Part shown: positions 20,771 to 32,162 of the stretch, piece after piece | How positions within the stretch are numbered: position 1 is the stretch's first letter | Layout: each line of letters begins with the position of its first letter | From: Pyropia haitanensis | Lineage: Eukaryota > Rhodophyta > Bangiophyceae > Bangiales > Bangiaceae | DNA length: 64,000 bases | Direction of reading: 5' to 3' | Assembly: GCA_008729055.1 (NCBI GenBank) | Contig: SDUX01000004.1 | Coordinates: 3,722,172 to 3,786,171, forward strand | Translations under genes and position numbers: made by a program | The notes under the pieces: generated by a model | Database searches by the model: none | What the model was told of the DNA's origin: nothing | The model's input: only the letters and a program-made list of their open reading frames with translations

Positions 20771-23700
20771 GGCGAGCGCCGCCGCCGCCGCTGCCGCTGC
20801 GCCGGAGCGGAGGGGAGAGCGCGAGGGAGGAGGAGGGGGGGGAGGGAGGAGGTAGAGCGAGGAAGCGGGGGCGGGAGGGGCGTCAGGGAGGGAGGGCAGG
20901 AGGGCGACGGCGCTGGTGTGGCGAAGCAGCCGTTGCGCGGAGTGGGGGCAGAGGAGAGAGAAGAGGGGGGCGGAGGGGAGCCACGTGGGGAGCGAAGCGG
21001 TGCGGGGGGGGCGGCAAGTGGCAGGCGGCGGGGGCGCACAGCCGCCCCGCGTGCGATGAGCGGGGTGGAGACAAACCACCGCCCCCCGCGTGCAATGCGC
21101 GGGGGCGCGGCCAGGCGCGCACGCCGCGGCCGGCGGCGGCGGCGCTGGTGCGCGGCGGCTGCCACGTCGACCCGGAGGGTGTGCACGGCGGCGGCCGCCG
21201 CGGCGGCCGCCGCGCCGACCCGGCGTGCGTGGCGCGCCGAGCACGCGACGCGGGGCGCCGGGCGCCGCAGCCCGCCTCGCCGCCCCTGCCGGCCCCACGG
21301 GCGCGGCGGGCGTGGCCGGCAGCAGCCGCCGCACGCGGCGGGCGGCGACCGGCGGGCGGCGGCGGCGGGTGGGAGCCGCGGCCGCGCGGCGTGGCACGAC
21401 CAGCGCGCGGCGCGCACCCCCTCCCCCCCCTCCCTCTCTCCCCCGGGCGCGCTCCCTGTCGGCTCCGGCCCGCACGCGCACTCTCCCCGCCGCCGGTGCA
21501 CACCCCTCCCGCACCGTGCGCGCGCGCGCGCGCGGCGGCGTGGCGTTTGACCTCGGCGGCCGCCCGCCGCGCTCGTCGCCCGGCCGCCACACTGCTGGCG
21601 CCGTCGCGGCCCAGCTCCTACTACCCTCCCCTTTGTGCACCTGCTCTCTGTTTCACATCCCAGGCAAACGGTACAGAGTCGGCCAAAGGCATCGGCTGAC
21701 GCTCTGCTCCCCGCCCACCCCAACTCCCCTTCCACCAACCAGCCCACGCTCCAGCTGGCGCCGCGCACACGACCCCGCGGCTCCTCTTGGGCGACGGCGC
21801 TACCAGCGGGCCGTGTGCCGCGGCGGGTCGAGTGCCCGGCGGTCGCCGCCGCCACCACCGCCGGCCGCGTCGTACGCCACCCCCCCCCCCCACCAGCAAT
21901 ACGCCCATCCGGCGGCCGGCGACGCGCGTCGTCCCACCGCGGCCTCGCCGAGCGGCCGCGCGCGCTGCGCGCAGAGCGTGGGGTGCGCGCCCGCGGGCGC
22001 CGCCTCGTAGGCCCACTCCTTGGCGCGCCAAGACCGGAGGGGTCAGTGGTGATCCGAGCAGGGTGCTGGAGGCGGGGGCGGGGGCGGCCGCTCCTCTCGG
22101 AGCGCCGTCGCCGGCGGCGCGCGTGGCCGGCCGCCAGCGGGCACGCGGGGTTGGCCGCCGCCCGCCCCCACCCCCCTCCCCAGACTCACCCAGACTCACC
22201 CCTGCTACTAGTACCCCTCCGGCTTGATCCGGGACACCCGTTCCACACAAGCCAGTAGCGAATGAACCTCCCTCGGTCCCGTCGGCAGCCGACCCGCACC
22301 ACAGCCCTTGGCTGCCGACGCGCGCGAGCGCGGCGCGCACCCAGCTGCAGCTGCGCTGCAGCCCCCCCCGATGCTGCCGCCACCGCCGTTGCGCACGCAA
22401 CGCCACACGTCCCGCCGCCGCTCCCCCCACACGAGGCGTCCCCGCTCGCTGGCCCGATGGGATGCACGCAGCTGCGCACCAGCCGCGGCCGCGATGCCAC
22501 GTCGCGGATGGAACGCGTTTGTGGGCGGCTGGCGACGGTGGCAAAATATGGAGGGGATGGGGGGGGGGGTGAGGGCACCGAGAAGAGGAGCAATCCTCCA
22601 GTCCCCAGCGCTTCACCCCGTACCCCCCCCCTGCTCAAGACAGAAACAGACACCGCGACGGCCGGGCGCCGGGGAGCGCCGTCTCCCACCGCTGGCTGCG
22701 GAGGCCGTCCCAGGAACCCTCTGTTTTCAAAAGCCAGCAGCAAACGCAAGCCGCGCGCTGTGCCGGTACGGTAACGGCGAGCAGCAGCCTGCACGGACAC
22801 CCAATGAATCGGGGGCAGTAGGACTAGACTCAAAGTCAGCGGCAGCTGCGTACGACGCGGCCGCCCCTGTCGGGGGGGGGGGGCGGGGTGTAGGGTTGGC
22901 GGGCCGCCACACTAGGAACCGCGGCGGCCGTGACGTGGACCAGGGTGGGGCAAGAACAGGGGGGGTTGGGGGCAAGGAAGCGGCTCACGAGGGGTCCTTC
23001 CCGCCCCTCCGCGACGGTCTGTTGGGCGATCGCTGGCCGAAGCGTGCACGCCGCCGCGGGCAGGGTGCAAAAAGAATAGCGCCCCCAAATCAGGCCTGAA
23101 TGAAGAGGTGGGGGGGGAGGGTGCGTGTGCCAACGCTGTGAGTTGGTCGGTGGCCCACGCGCCGCCCAGACCAACCGCCGGCCGCCGAAATCGCCTCTCC
23201 TCTGGGGCATGACGCGATCTCGACGGCCGGCGGCGGCGGCGGTGGGGCTGCACCCCCGCCGTCCCCCACACGAGACAAATCTGCTCGGCGTTGCCTCCGG
23301 GGATGTGGGGGGGGGGGACCGCCGCAAGGCCTTGGCCGCGTAGGCGTGCACGTCGGCGGGGCCGGCGTGGCCAACAGCGCATCCCTGTCTGGGGGGAGGG
23401 GGGGCCACGGTCACCCGCGGTCGCGGCGGCTGGCGCGGCGCTCGGCGCGGGCGGCGGCCGGGGGGGGGGGCCACCCGAGCCGCGGCCGGGACGGCGCGCG
23501 GCGCGGGCGGGGGCGATCGACTCACAGCCCGCGGGGCCGCGGCGGGCGGTGTCTGCCGCGGCGGGCGTCGTCCACGTCCCTGCGCGGCGCGGCCGGTGCC
23601 ACAACGGGGCGGTCCTTGCGGCGGCGGGGGTTGGCTGGCGGCGGCACGCTCCCCGCCTTCCCCACCACCACGTGGGCAGACGCGGCGGCGCGACGCCGCG

Positions 23701-24767
23701 GGTGCGCCGGCGCCCGCCACCACGTTGGCGCCGTCGCGGCGGCGGCAGCCGGCGGCGGCGGCGGCAGCGGCAGCGGCGGCGGTGGCGGCGGTGGCGGCGG
23801 CGGCAGTGGCGGCGGCGGCGGCGGCGGCGGTCCGCCGCCGCCACGCGCGCCCCCTCGGACGCCCGTCGCGGTAGCGACGACGCGGCAGCGGGAGAGTTGC
23901 GGTGGCGGCGGTGCGGGGGGCGGCTCACGCGCACCCCCCCCCCCCCCCACCGCTTTGGCCGCGTCTCCCCCCCTCGGCTATCCGCGTGGCTAGACGTGTG
24001 TCCCGGCGGCGCACCCGCCGCCGCGTCTCCTCTTTCAATCGCACCGCCGGCTGCCTGCCGGCCGCTACAGCGGTCCACTCGCTCCCCGGCGCCGCCCTGC
24101 CCAGCGCTCTCCCCTCCCCGTGCGGACTCCCGCCCCCAAACCAAAAACGGCGCCATGGACCGCATGCCACACCCCCCTCTGTGGGCGGGAGCACCCAATC
24201 CGCCTCGACGGGACCACTCAGTGGACGCGGCGCCGCGCGACGGTGACCGCGTGGGCCGGCCACGCCAGCCGCGTCGGCAGCGCGCGCACCCCTGCCGCCC
24301 GCGCACCGGCCGCCGCGCCGCCCGCGGCCGCCGCACCCGCAACGTCCGCCAAAGCGGCCGCGCTCTCTGGCCGCGCCCCCCACCATGCCCAACGTACGAC
24401 GGCGCTTGCGGCTCCAGGTGTCTATCGTCACGATGTGAGCATGGACAGAGCGGCCCTTCCCAGCCATGGTCGTCCATTTAGGTGCCTGGCTGCTGTTGCT
24501 GCAGCTGTCACGACGTTGTTGACTTGCCAGTTGAGACACAGCGGCCGCAACCGCCATTGCCGTGCGTCTGCAGCGCCACAGACGTGTGTGGGCACAAGCT
24601 GTGGCCAGTGCGTGCACCGCTGGCGAGGCCCGCGTCGTCGCACATCTCCATCCCAGCGTCGACGCTGGCGCCGGCGTCGGCGAAGTGGAGTAAACTCCCT
24701 CGTTGCCCGTCGCATGGGCTGGGACGAGGAGTATCGGGTGGGATGACAGGCGCGCCGACGGCGGACG
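20771..24767. other. About 4 kb without a recognisable gene
   Basis: Bases 20800-20910 are purine-rich on the plus strand, the protease leader. The remainder is GC-rich with alternating CpG, short G or C runs (for example 21426-21445, 23463-23471, 23935-23949) and a GGC-rich block at 23740-23835. Long frames overlap on both strands, but none shows a conserved motif, signal peptide or membrane pattern that I can support. Confidence 0.5.
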
Positions 24768-27242
24768 TCACCGCCAGTCACGGCGGCCGCCGCGCCCCCC
24801 CCCCTCCCCCCCCCCCCGGCCGCGCCACCCCCCCCGGCCGCGGGGCCGCCAGCGGTCCCCCCCCCCCCCCCCGGCCGCGAGCGCCAGCAGCTCCGCCCCC
24901 GGCGGCACCCCCCCCCCCGCAGCGCCCGCGCGGCGACGCCCGCAAACGCCACGTCCCGCGGCACCCCCCGCACGAGCAGCGTGTACGCGTCGCCGCGGCG
25001 CCCCGCGCGTCCCGTCCGGCCCACCCGGTGGGTGTGGGCGTCCCAGTCGGCGGCCGGCTCCACGTTTACGACCGTCCCCACAGCCGGCACGTCCAGCCCC
25101 CGCGCGGCCAGGTCGGTCGACACGAGCAGCCGCACGTCGCCAGAGCGGAACAGGCGCAGCAGCGCCACCCGGTCCGCCGCGTCCGTCTCGCCGTGCACGC
25201 ACGCGGTGGGCGTGCCCGCGGCGCGGAGGTCGTTGGCAAGCGCCGCCGCCGAGCCGCGCGTCGACGCAAAGAGCACCGCCGCGGCGGTGCCGGCGGTAAA
25301 GGTGGGGAGGTGGGCGGCGAGCCACGCGGCCTTTGCCGCTTCCGACGGGAGCACCACAAAGTGCTGCGTGATGTCCGCGTGGACCGACACACCGACGGGC
25401 GCGCCAGGGCCGGGGCGGGGGGGGAGGGGGCGACGCTGTCGCCGGCGGCCGCCGTGGCCGCCTCCCCGCGGGTCGCCGAGGCGCCACCGCTGCCGCCGTC
25501 ACCGCAGCCGCCGGCCGCCCCCACCCCCACCGTGACCTGCACAGGCGACGTGAGGGTGGCAAGCGCCAGCCGCTCCATCGCCCGCGGCCATGTCGCGCTG
25601 TACAGCAGCGTCTGCCGGTCGGGCCGCGTCACGGCCACGACCGACCGGACCTGTGGCTCAAAGCCGAGCGACAGCATCCGGTCGGCCTCGTCGAGCACCA
25701 GCAACGTCACGCGGCCGAGGGCGCCGCCGCCGCCCTTGCCGCCGAGCACGTCGAGGAGCCGGCCGGGGGTGGCCACCACCAGCGGCGGGCCCCACTCCCG
25801 CAGCGCCCGCAGCTGCGCGTACCGTCCGCCGCCGCCAATGATGACACCGACCGCGACGCCCAGATGGCGGCCGAGGCGGGCGGCCTCGGCGCCCGTCTGG
25901 GCGGCCAGCTCCCGTGTCGGTGCCAGGATGAGCGCCACGGGGCCGCGGGTGGGGGCGGCGGCGCCGGCGGCGCCGGCGGTGCCGGCAGCGCCGGCGTCAC
26001 CGCCACTGCCGCTGCTGTTGACGCTGTCGCCGCCCTCACCCCCACCAAGTCCACTGCCACCGCCGCCGCCGCCGCCGCCACCACTACGGCCGCCACCGCC
26101 ACCGCCGCCGCCACCCGCCCGTCCCGCCGCGGCAACGTGCGCAAATGCGGGCAGCAGGAACGCGAGCGTCTTGCCACTGCCCGTCGGCGCACGGACGAGC
26201 GTGTCCCGGCCCGACAGGCAGACGGGTAGTGACAGCCGCTGCACGGGGGTGGGCGTCGGAAAGGCACGGCGGACCGCGGCGAGGACCGCCGCGGGGACGC
26301 TCGTGCCCAGCTGAGCAAAATCGCTCAGCGGGGGGGGGGGAGGAGGGAGGGCATCGTCAAACCCTGGCGACTCGCCGCCGCCACCGCCGCCGCCAGCGCC
26401 ATCATAGGCCACTGGCGGCGCCGCCGCTCCCCCCCGGCCGTGCCCCGTGTACCGGTCGACGACGGTCGCATGGAGGGAGGCTTGGAGGGCGGCCAGTTGT
26501 GCCGGCGGCGGCACCACCGCCGCGGCGCCGCTGACGCGGTAAAACCGTTTGCGCAGCGGCGGGTAGGCCACCGTGGCGTGGTCCACCGGCGGCAGCAGCA
26601 GCCCGTCGGGGGCGGCCACAAACGGGCGTGCCCGCCGTCGGCCGCGGCCGCGGCCGCCGCCGCCGCCGCCGCCGCCGCTGCCGCCGCCGTCCCCCTCCCC
26701 GTCAGAGTCTTCGGACGCGTCCGCGTCTCGCGCGCCGGGGGAGTGTCGGTCGCCAGGCACGCCCACGCCCGCGGCGGCGTAGTAGGCGTCGAGGGCGTCG
26801 GCGGCGTCCTCCCCTTCGTGGTCCTCATCAGACGGAGCGGCGGCAGCTGCCGCGGCGGCGGCGGCGGCTCCCACTGGTGGCGCCCCGCTGGGGTGAGCCG
26901 CCCCGCCGCCCGCCGTGCCCGACGCCGGCGCCGTTCGCGGGGACACCGCGCCGTCGCTGCCGCCCTCGTCGCGCGGGCTGCGCGTGGCCGCCGCCGCCGC
27001 AACACCGCCGGCGCCAAGGATGCCATCCATGTACGCGTCCAGGGCATCCAGGGGCGGTGTGCCCGCACGCACGGGGGCGCCAGTGTCACTGGCGGCGGCG
27101 GCGTCGACGGTGGCGACCGCGACGGCAGGCGTCGCGTGGTTGTCGTCGCCGGCGGCTGGGCGCCCGCCCGCCTGGTCCCGGCCATCTCCACCGCCGCCCC
27201 ACCCGTCGCTGTCGCTGCCACCACCGCCACCACCACTGCCGC

Positions 27243-27273
<31 letters not shown>

Positions 27274-27918
27274 ACCGCCACCGCAACTGCCGCCGCCAGC
27301 GTCCTCGCCGCCACCGTCGCTGTCGCTACCGCCGCCACCCCGGCCGCCACCCGCAGCCACCGAGACCCCCCCCCGGCGCGGGAGCGGCGGGCGTGGCGGC
27401 CCTCCCCTCCCCCCCCTAACCTCCCCCGCCTCCTCGTCGTCTGCCCACGGCCGTGGCCGTGGACGCTTGGCGCGAGCCGCAGCAGGTGGTGGGGACGCAT
27501 AGGGGGGAGAGGAGGGACGCGGCGGAGGTGACGGCGGCGGCATGAGCGGCGGCGCAGCCGACTCCGCAGCCCTCCCCCCGGTGGGCCCGTCGGCGGTGGC
27601 CACGCCAGCGGGGGGGGCGGCGCTAGGGGGCGGCGCCCCAACAGGGGCGGCCGCGGCGCCAGCGTCGGCAGCGGCCGCATCGGGCGGCTGCGTCTGGGCG
27701 GCCGCATCGACCGCCGCCGGTGCGGCGGCAGCGGCGGCGGCGGCGGCGGCGGCGGCGGCCGAGGCGGCGGCGCCCCAGGCGGCCGCCGGGCGGCGGCTGC
27801 CGGAGGCGGCCTTGGCCGCCGCGGCCTTGCCGCCCGCGGCCTTGCCGCCCGCGGCCTTGCCGCCCGCGGCCTTGCCGCCCGCGGCCTTGCCGAGGCGGAA
27901 GCCAAAGCCGCCCGCCAT
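24768..27918 (-). CDS. DEAD-box ATP-dependent RNA helicase, DDX42/RH24-like, frame broken at homopolymers
   Basis: Start ATG 27918-27916 (MAGGFGFRLGK). The N-terminal GFGF motif, followed by a long disordered part, and the FYRVSGAAAVV...VDRYTGHG region before the helicase core resemble DDX42-type splicing-associated helicases. Helicase motifs, in order: Q motif PTPVQ, motif I APTGSGKT, Ia PTRELA, Ib TPGR, II DEAD, III SAT, V STDLAARGLD, VI HRVGRTGRAG. The frame changes at a G8 run (25417-25424) between the two RecA lobes and again at a C11 run (24908-24918). With the second correction the protein continues through VPPGAELLALAA and ends in an RGG-like tail (GRGGWRGRGG) at the stop at 24768. 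A glycine insertion sits between motifs I and Ia. The DDX42 assignment is an inference; the DEAD-box identity is certain. Confidence 0.9.
27821..27893. repeat. 15-base minisatellite coding for KAAGG repeats
   Basis: Four identical GCGGCCTTGCCGCCC units and a partial fifth on the plus strand. Read on the minus strand they give GKAAG-type pentapeptides near residues 10-33 of the DEAD-box protein. The exact identity of the units suggests a length-variable locus. Confidence 0.92.
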
Positions 27919-29966
27919 GGTCGGTCGGGGTGGGTGGGTGGCGCGGGAGCGGGCGGGGATTGAAAAAAAGGGAGGGGGAGGGAGGGAGGGGGTGGTGGGG
28001 GCCCGCCAGGGAGGGTGGCGGGCTGGGGGAGGGTGTGAGGAGGGGGGGGAGGGGGGGGGGAGTGGGGAGGGACGGGGGAGGGGCAAGCGTTGCACCGACT
28101 CAGCGGTCCCGTGCATGAGAAATGTCGCCGTGGGGCTTCGCAGCCGACGTGGGTTGGCCGCCAGCTCCTCCCTCCACGTGGCGAAAAGCGCCACGTCCTC
28201 GCCTCGCCCCGTGTGTCGAACGCCACGTGGTTCTCCCAAGCGGCTAACTTTGTCACACACGCACGAAAAGCGGCCACCCTTGCTTGGCGGTCTCGGTTGG
28301 TCGCCCACCCCATCAGCAGGAGCATCGGGAGAGAGAACGCGTGCGATAGCTGTGCGCGAGAACGTCAGGACCAGCGCTGACGTGAGCGACCCAAGCAGTA
28401 CCGGCCGGTTGGGCGTGCGGCCGCACGAAACAAACGTCGGGAGGACATTTAGGCCGAGGGCGGTCTGCTGGGAGGGGATAGGCGAAATTGCGGGAGGATG
28501 GGGAGGAGTGGTGGTAAGTGGGGGCAAGGGGGAAGAAGAAGGATAGGGGGGGGCGGTAAGGTGGGGCGAAGGATATGAGGGCCGTGAGGCCACTTGTGGG
28601 GGCGGGCCGCATCCTTGTCACCCCGGCGCACTGTCGCTTGGTGAGGTCAAAGTGGTCGCGATGGAAAAGTACAATAATACTGACAGGGCAGCATGACAAG
28701 TGTGCGCCAACGGCGTGGCACTCCCCCCTCCCAGAGCGAGAACGTGGAAGGCCCCCGCCCTTCTACCTTCGGGTAGGTGCCCCCCAGGCGACGCGTGGTC
28801 GGGTGCAAATTGCCTCCACAGGCAGCTGCTATGCGACGCGACCGCCGTCACTGCGAAGGCCGTTCGGCACGGCAAGCTGGTCCGGTACCATGTTTTCTAC
28901 TCGTCTGCGCGCTCGACGGGTTGTCATTTGTTGCGGCGGTAACCAGTCGCTCCCATCTTTCCCCGCAGCACAGCAACGCGGAATGTTCGCGTCCCCCCAT
29001 CGCCCTGTTGCGGAACCTCTTAGGTGACTGTCGAGTGGGGGGGCATTCCGAACTGAGTGGGCGCCCAGACAGACTACTGCTTGATATGGGGGTTCGTGAC
29101 TCATCCTCGTTGCTTTCTGGGACGCCCGCCTCAATCCCCGCCCCCACCGCAAACATAGGGGAGGGGAAAGGCCATCGCTTCGGCCGGAGGTGTGGTAAGT
29201 TGAGAGACGCCTCGCACGAGGGGAGAGGTCCGGAGGGAGAGTGTCCCACCCCACTTCCGCCGCGAGGTTTGCCTCGAGGCGAGGGCATATCATTGAGACG
29301 CGCCAGCCGAGCAGCAGGCGTCCACCACGCTGCACAAGACGCTCACGCTCCCCTTTGCTGTACACCCTCCACGCTCGTCAATGCGCGCCCAGCCACCAGC
29401 TGGCGACAAGCGCCACCGACGCGGTCCATACCCATCACCACAGCTGGGTACAGAACCCTGCCTGTGCACACGAATTGCTCGCCACCACCCCCCCCAACGC
29501 GGCGACTGCCGCTCGGCCAGCCGACGACCTCCCCTGCCACCGTCTTCCCAGCGTCGGCATGTGGTCGCCGCCACAGCCCGCCACGGTCCTCCTGCTGTTC
29601 TGGACTTACCGGGGAACTCGACCAGAATTGGTTTGTATTGTGTACTCATATCACGTCAAACAATAAATATCTATGAACTTTATTCGATTCAAGACACGCG
29701 TCCCTGCAAAAGGTTCCGGCACCTGGTACAGGTCGAATCGAGTTGGATGAGATAATTACCTCGCTTTACATATTGTGATATAATTAGATGTGGTTCTGAG
29801 CATCCGGTCGATTGCTCCGGCGGTTGAGCCGACGTCGGCTGCAGACCCCTCCGTGCCGCGGCAAGTGGGATCGACGATTGGTCCTTCGTAGCACGGTGGT
29901 GCTGTCGTCGTGCACGTCCTTGTTCTTCTCCATCTCTTCCTCTCGGTGTTCCTGACTCCCGCAGCC
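27919..29966. promoter_or_regulatory. Divergent 2 kb region between the helicase (-) and RPS14 (+)
   Basis: Bases 27940-28090 are G/A-rich on the plus strand, the C/T-rich leader of the helicase. From about 28120 the composition drops toward mixed bases, and 29590-29800 is the most AT-rich part of the neighbourhood, with AATAAA (29661) and GATATAATT (about 29776). Bases 29918-29966 are C/T-rich just before the RPS14 ATG. No gene is recognised in between. Confidence 0.55.
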
Positions 29967-31114
29967 ATGGTATGATTACGGCTCATTTACGAATGCCCGG
30001 GGCGCCGCGTTTGCTGTTGTGCCGCTCGCGTCGTGTCTTGCTTGGCGCGTACATCTTCGCCTGGGCTGGGTACACGATGGTGAGAGAGCTGCCCGCTGGC
30101 CGAGGTGATCGCGTGCGTGCGCCATTGCCTGCGGCAGTGGGGCCCGTGCTGTCCCTGGCGGTGTTATCGATGTTGCTCGCTGCTCTTTTCCTCGTCCGGT
30201 CGCGTGAGGTTCCCGTCCTGACACTGGGGTTGTCGGTTGTGTTCGTTGCCGGTCGTGCGTTGTCTGGCTGTCTCGATGGGGTGTTCACTGTTGATTCGTG
30301 CTCGTGATGGTGTCGTCTGCTGCAACGCGATGGTTTTGGTCAATGTCCGTGTCTGCGGTACACGCTGTTCCTTGGACCCGCCCTAACGTGTTCGCCACCT
30401 CTTCATTGCTGGCTTAGTCGGCTCCCGCGGTGGAGGAGAAGAAGAATGAGCCCGAGGAGAACAAGCTCGGTCCCACCCTCCGGGAAGGGGAGCATGCCTT
30501 TGGCGTGTGCCACCTGTACGCGTCCTTCAACGACACCTTTATCCACGTGACCGATCTCTCTGGCCGGGAGACGCTCGTTCGCCGCACTGGTGGCATGGAG
30601 GTGAAGGCTGATCGTGATGAGTCGTCGCCCTATGCCGCTATGATGGCGTCTCAGAAGGTGGCGGAGCGCCTCAAGGAGCTGGGCGTTACGGCCATTCACA
30701 TTAAGATGCGCGCGACGGGGGGCAACAAGACAAAGACGCCGGGGCCGGGTGCCCAGGCCGCCATGCGCGCGTTGGCGCGGTCGGGGCTGAAGATTGGCCG
30801 GATTGAGGATTGCACGCCGATTGCGTCGGATGGGACGCGCAAGAAGGTACGTGTGTGGGGTGTGGAGTGGGGTTATGGATACCTGTCGGGACTCGGCAAC
30901 GCTTGCTTCTTGTCTTGTGGGTCCTTGACTTGGTCGTTCTGGTCGCTGTTGGTGGGCTCTATTGGAACGAGCGCATACGCTGTTGTTGCCAGTGAGATCT
31001 ATTGTTTACTGACGCTCGCTCTCTTGGCCATGCTGTTCTTGTACATCTGAGTAATTGTCTGGTGTCGTTTGTCTCAACCACTTGCAGGGTGGCCGCCGCG
31101 GTCGTCGCTTGTAG
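29967..31114 (+). CDS. RPS14: 40S ribosomal protein S14 (uS11)
   Basis: Small-subunit ribosomal protein of the platform, binding 18S rRNA. Exons: 29967-29969 (ATG only), 30418-30846, 31088-31114; total 152 residues, close to the family's 150. The joined protein reads [10 protein letters not shown] at the start, then [59 protein letters not shown] and [16 protein letters not shown]. It closes on the invariant GGRRGRRL tail, which lies in the last exon. Intron 1 begins GTATGA and ends CTTAG; intron 2 begins GTACGT and ends TTGCAG. A pyrimidine-rich leader ends just upstream of the ATG. Confidence 0.97.
29970..30417 (+). other. RPS14 intron 1 (448 bases), directly after the start codon
   Basis: The GTATGA donor follows the ATG immediately and TGGCTTAG precedes the TCG codon of exon 2. 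The intron contains an open frame of about 110 codons in its own right, which I take as chance. Confidence 0.88.
30847..31087 (+). other. RPS14 intron 2 (241 bases)
   Basis: GTACGTGTG donor after AAGAAG, with acceptor CAACCACTTGCAG. Its removal joins DGTRKK to GGRRGRRL, the conserved C-terminus of S14. Confidence 0.95.
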
Positions 31115-32162
31115 ACGACTGGACCGCCGTGTGGAGGCGGAGGGGACTGCCGCATGTGTGAGGTTGTGGGCGTCGGTAGGATGGTTCTACATGTGACCAA
31201 GTGTTTAGAGCACGACTGCCAAAAATTCAATGTACGGCACGCTCGTACGTCTCGGCGCGTTTCTGTGGTCATGTCCGCCGTCCATCCGCCAGCCCGTTTG
31301 CCTCTCATTCCGTGCAACGCTTGCGCATCCTGGTCGTGTGGCTTGCTCTTGCCTCGCTGGGTTACTGGACAGACGTCAGTGCCGTGCACTTCCATACAGT
31401 GACAGCTCTCTGGGAACTGGACTGAACACGTGGAGAATAGGGCAATCAAGGTTGGTTGTCCCCGGTTGTCTTGTCTACCCCGCACTAACCCTCCACACCC
31501 CACCATCACCGCCTGCTTGCCGCTCCTGGTGCATGCCGAATGAAGACTGGGAACAGGATTGGAGGCCGTGGACGGCCCGGCCCGTTGCACGTGCAGCGCC
31601 CGCCACAAAGCTTGGTCGAGTGTTACGTGCAGGCCGCACGCCCACATCAGCTACCCCCCCCCCCCCCCCTCGTAAACTCCTCGCCTACTCGTGCCCAGGG
31701 GGGGAGTAGGATTTGTCACCTGCCCCCGCAGACCGAACCCTCCGAGGCAGCTACAGCTCGTGCGCCTCTCTCCGAGACCACCGAATGAGACACGTGGTGA
31801 AGCTTTCATCAGTTGTGGTGACGCGGACGTCGCTTTTTGTGTTCTCTGTGCGATTTTGGGGGGTCGCAAAAAGCACTTTTCATTGCGCTCAACCTTTTGT
31901 CTGTGCGGCACCTCCGGCCACTTGCCTCGACAGGCTGCGGTCCAGTGCCGCATCAATCACATCCCGCCCGCCTCTGCCGCTGAGCCCGGTGCTGCCCGAC
32001 ACGCATACTGGCCGCTGCTTCCTCATCCCCCCACGCGTCGACGCGGCGAACGCGCGCGTGGGGGTGCTTGCGGGGTCGCCTGTTTCCCATCCTCATTTGT
32101 CTACCCCCCCTTTCCCCCTCCTCCCGCGGCCTCCCACGCCGCTCGGCCGCTCGGCCGCTCCC
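31115..32162. other. RPS14-CNNM intergenic region
   Basis: No gene recognised. Mixed-composition sequence to 31640, a C16 run at 31654-31669, then a mixed stretch that is the likely promoter. A C/T-rich leader (about 32090-32160) ends directly at the ATG of the transporter gene. Confidence 0.5.

Noticed and set aside
29972..30307. Hydrophobic frame of about 110 codons inside RPS14 intron 1
   Set aside because: Lies wholly in an intron defined by good splice sites and the S14 protein; no family recognised.
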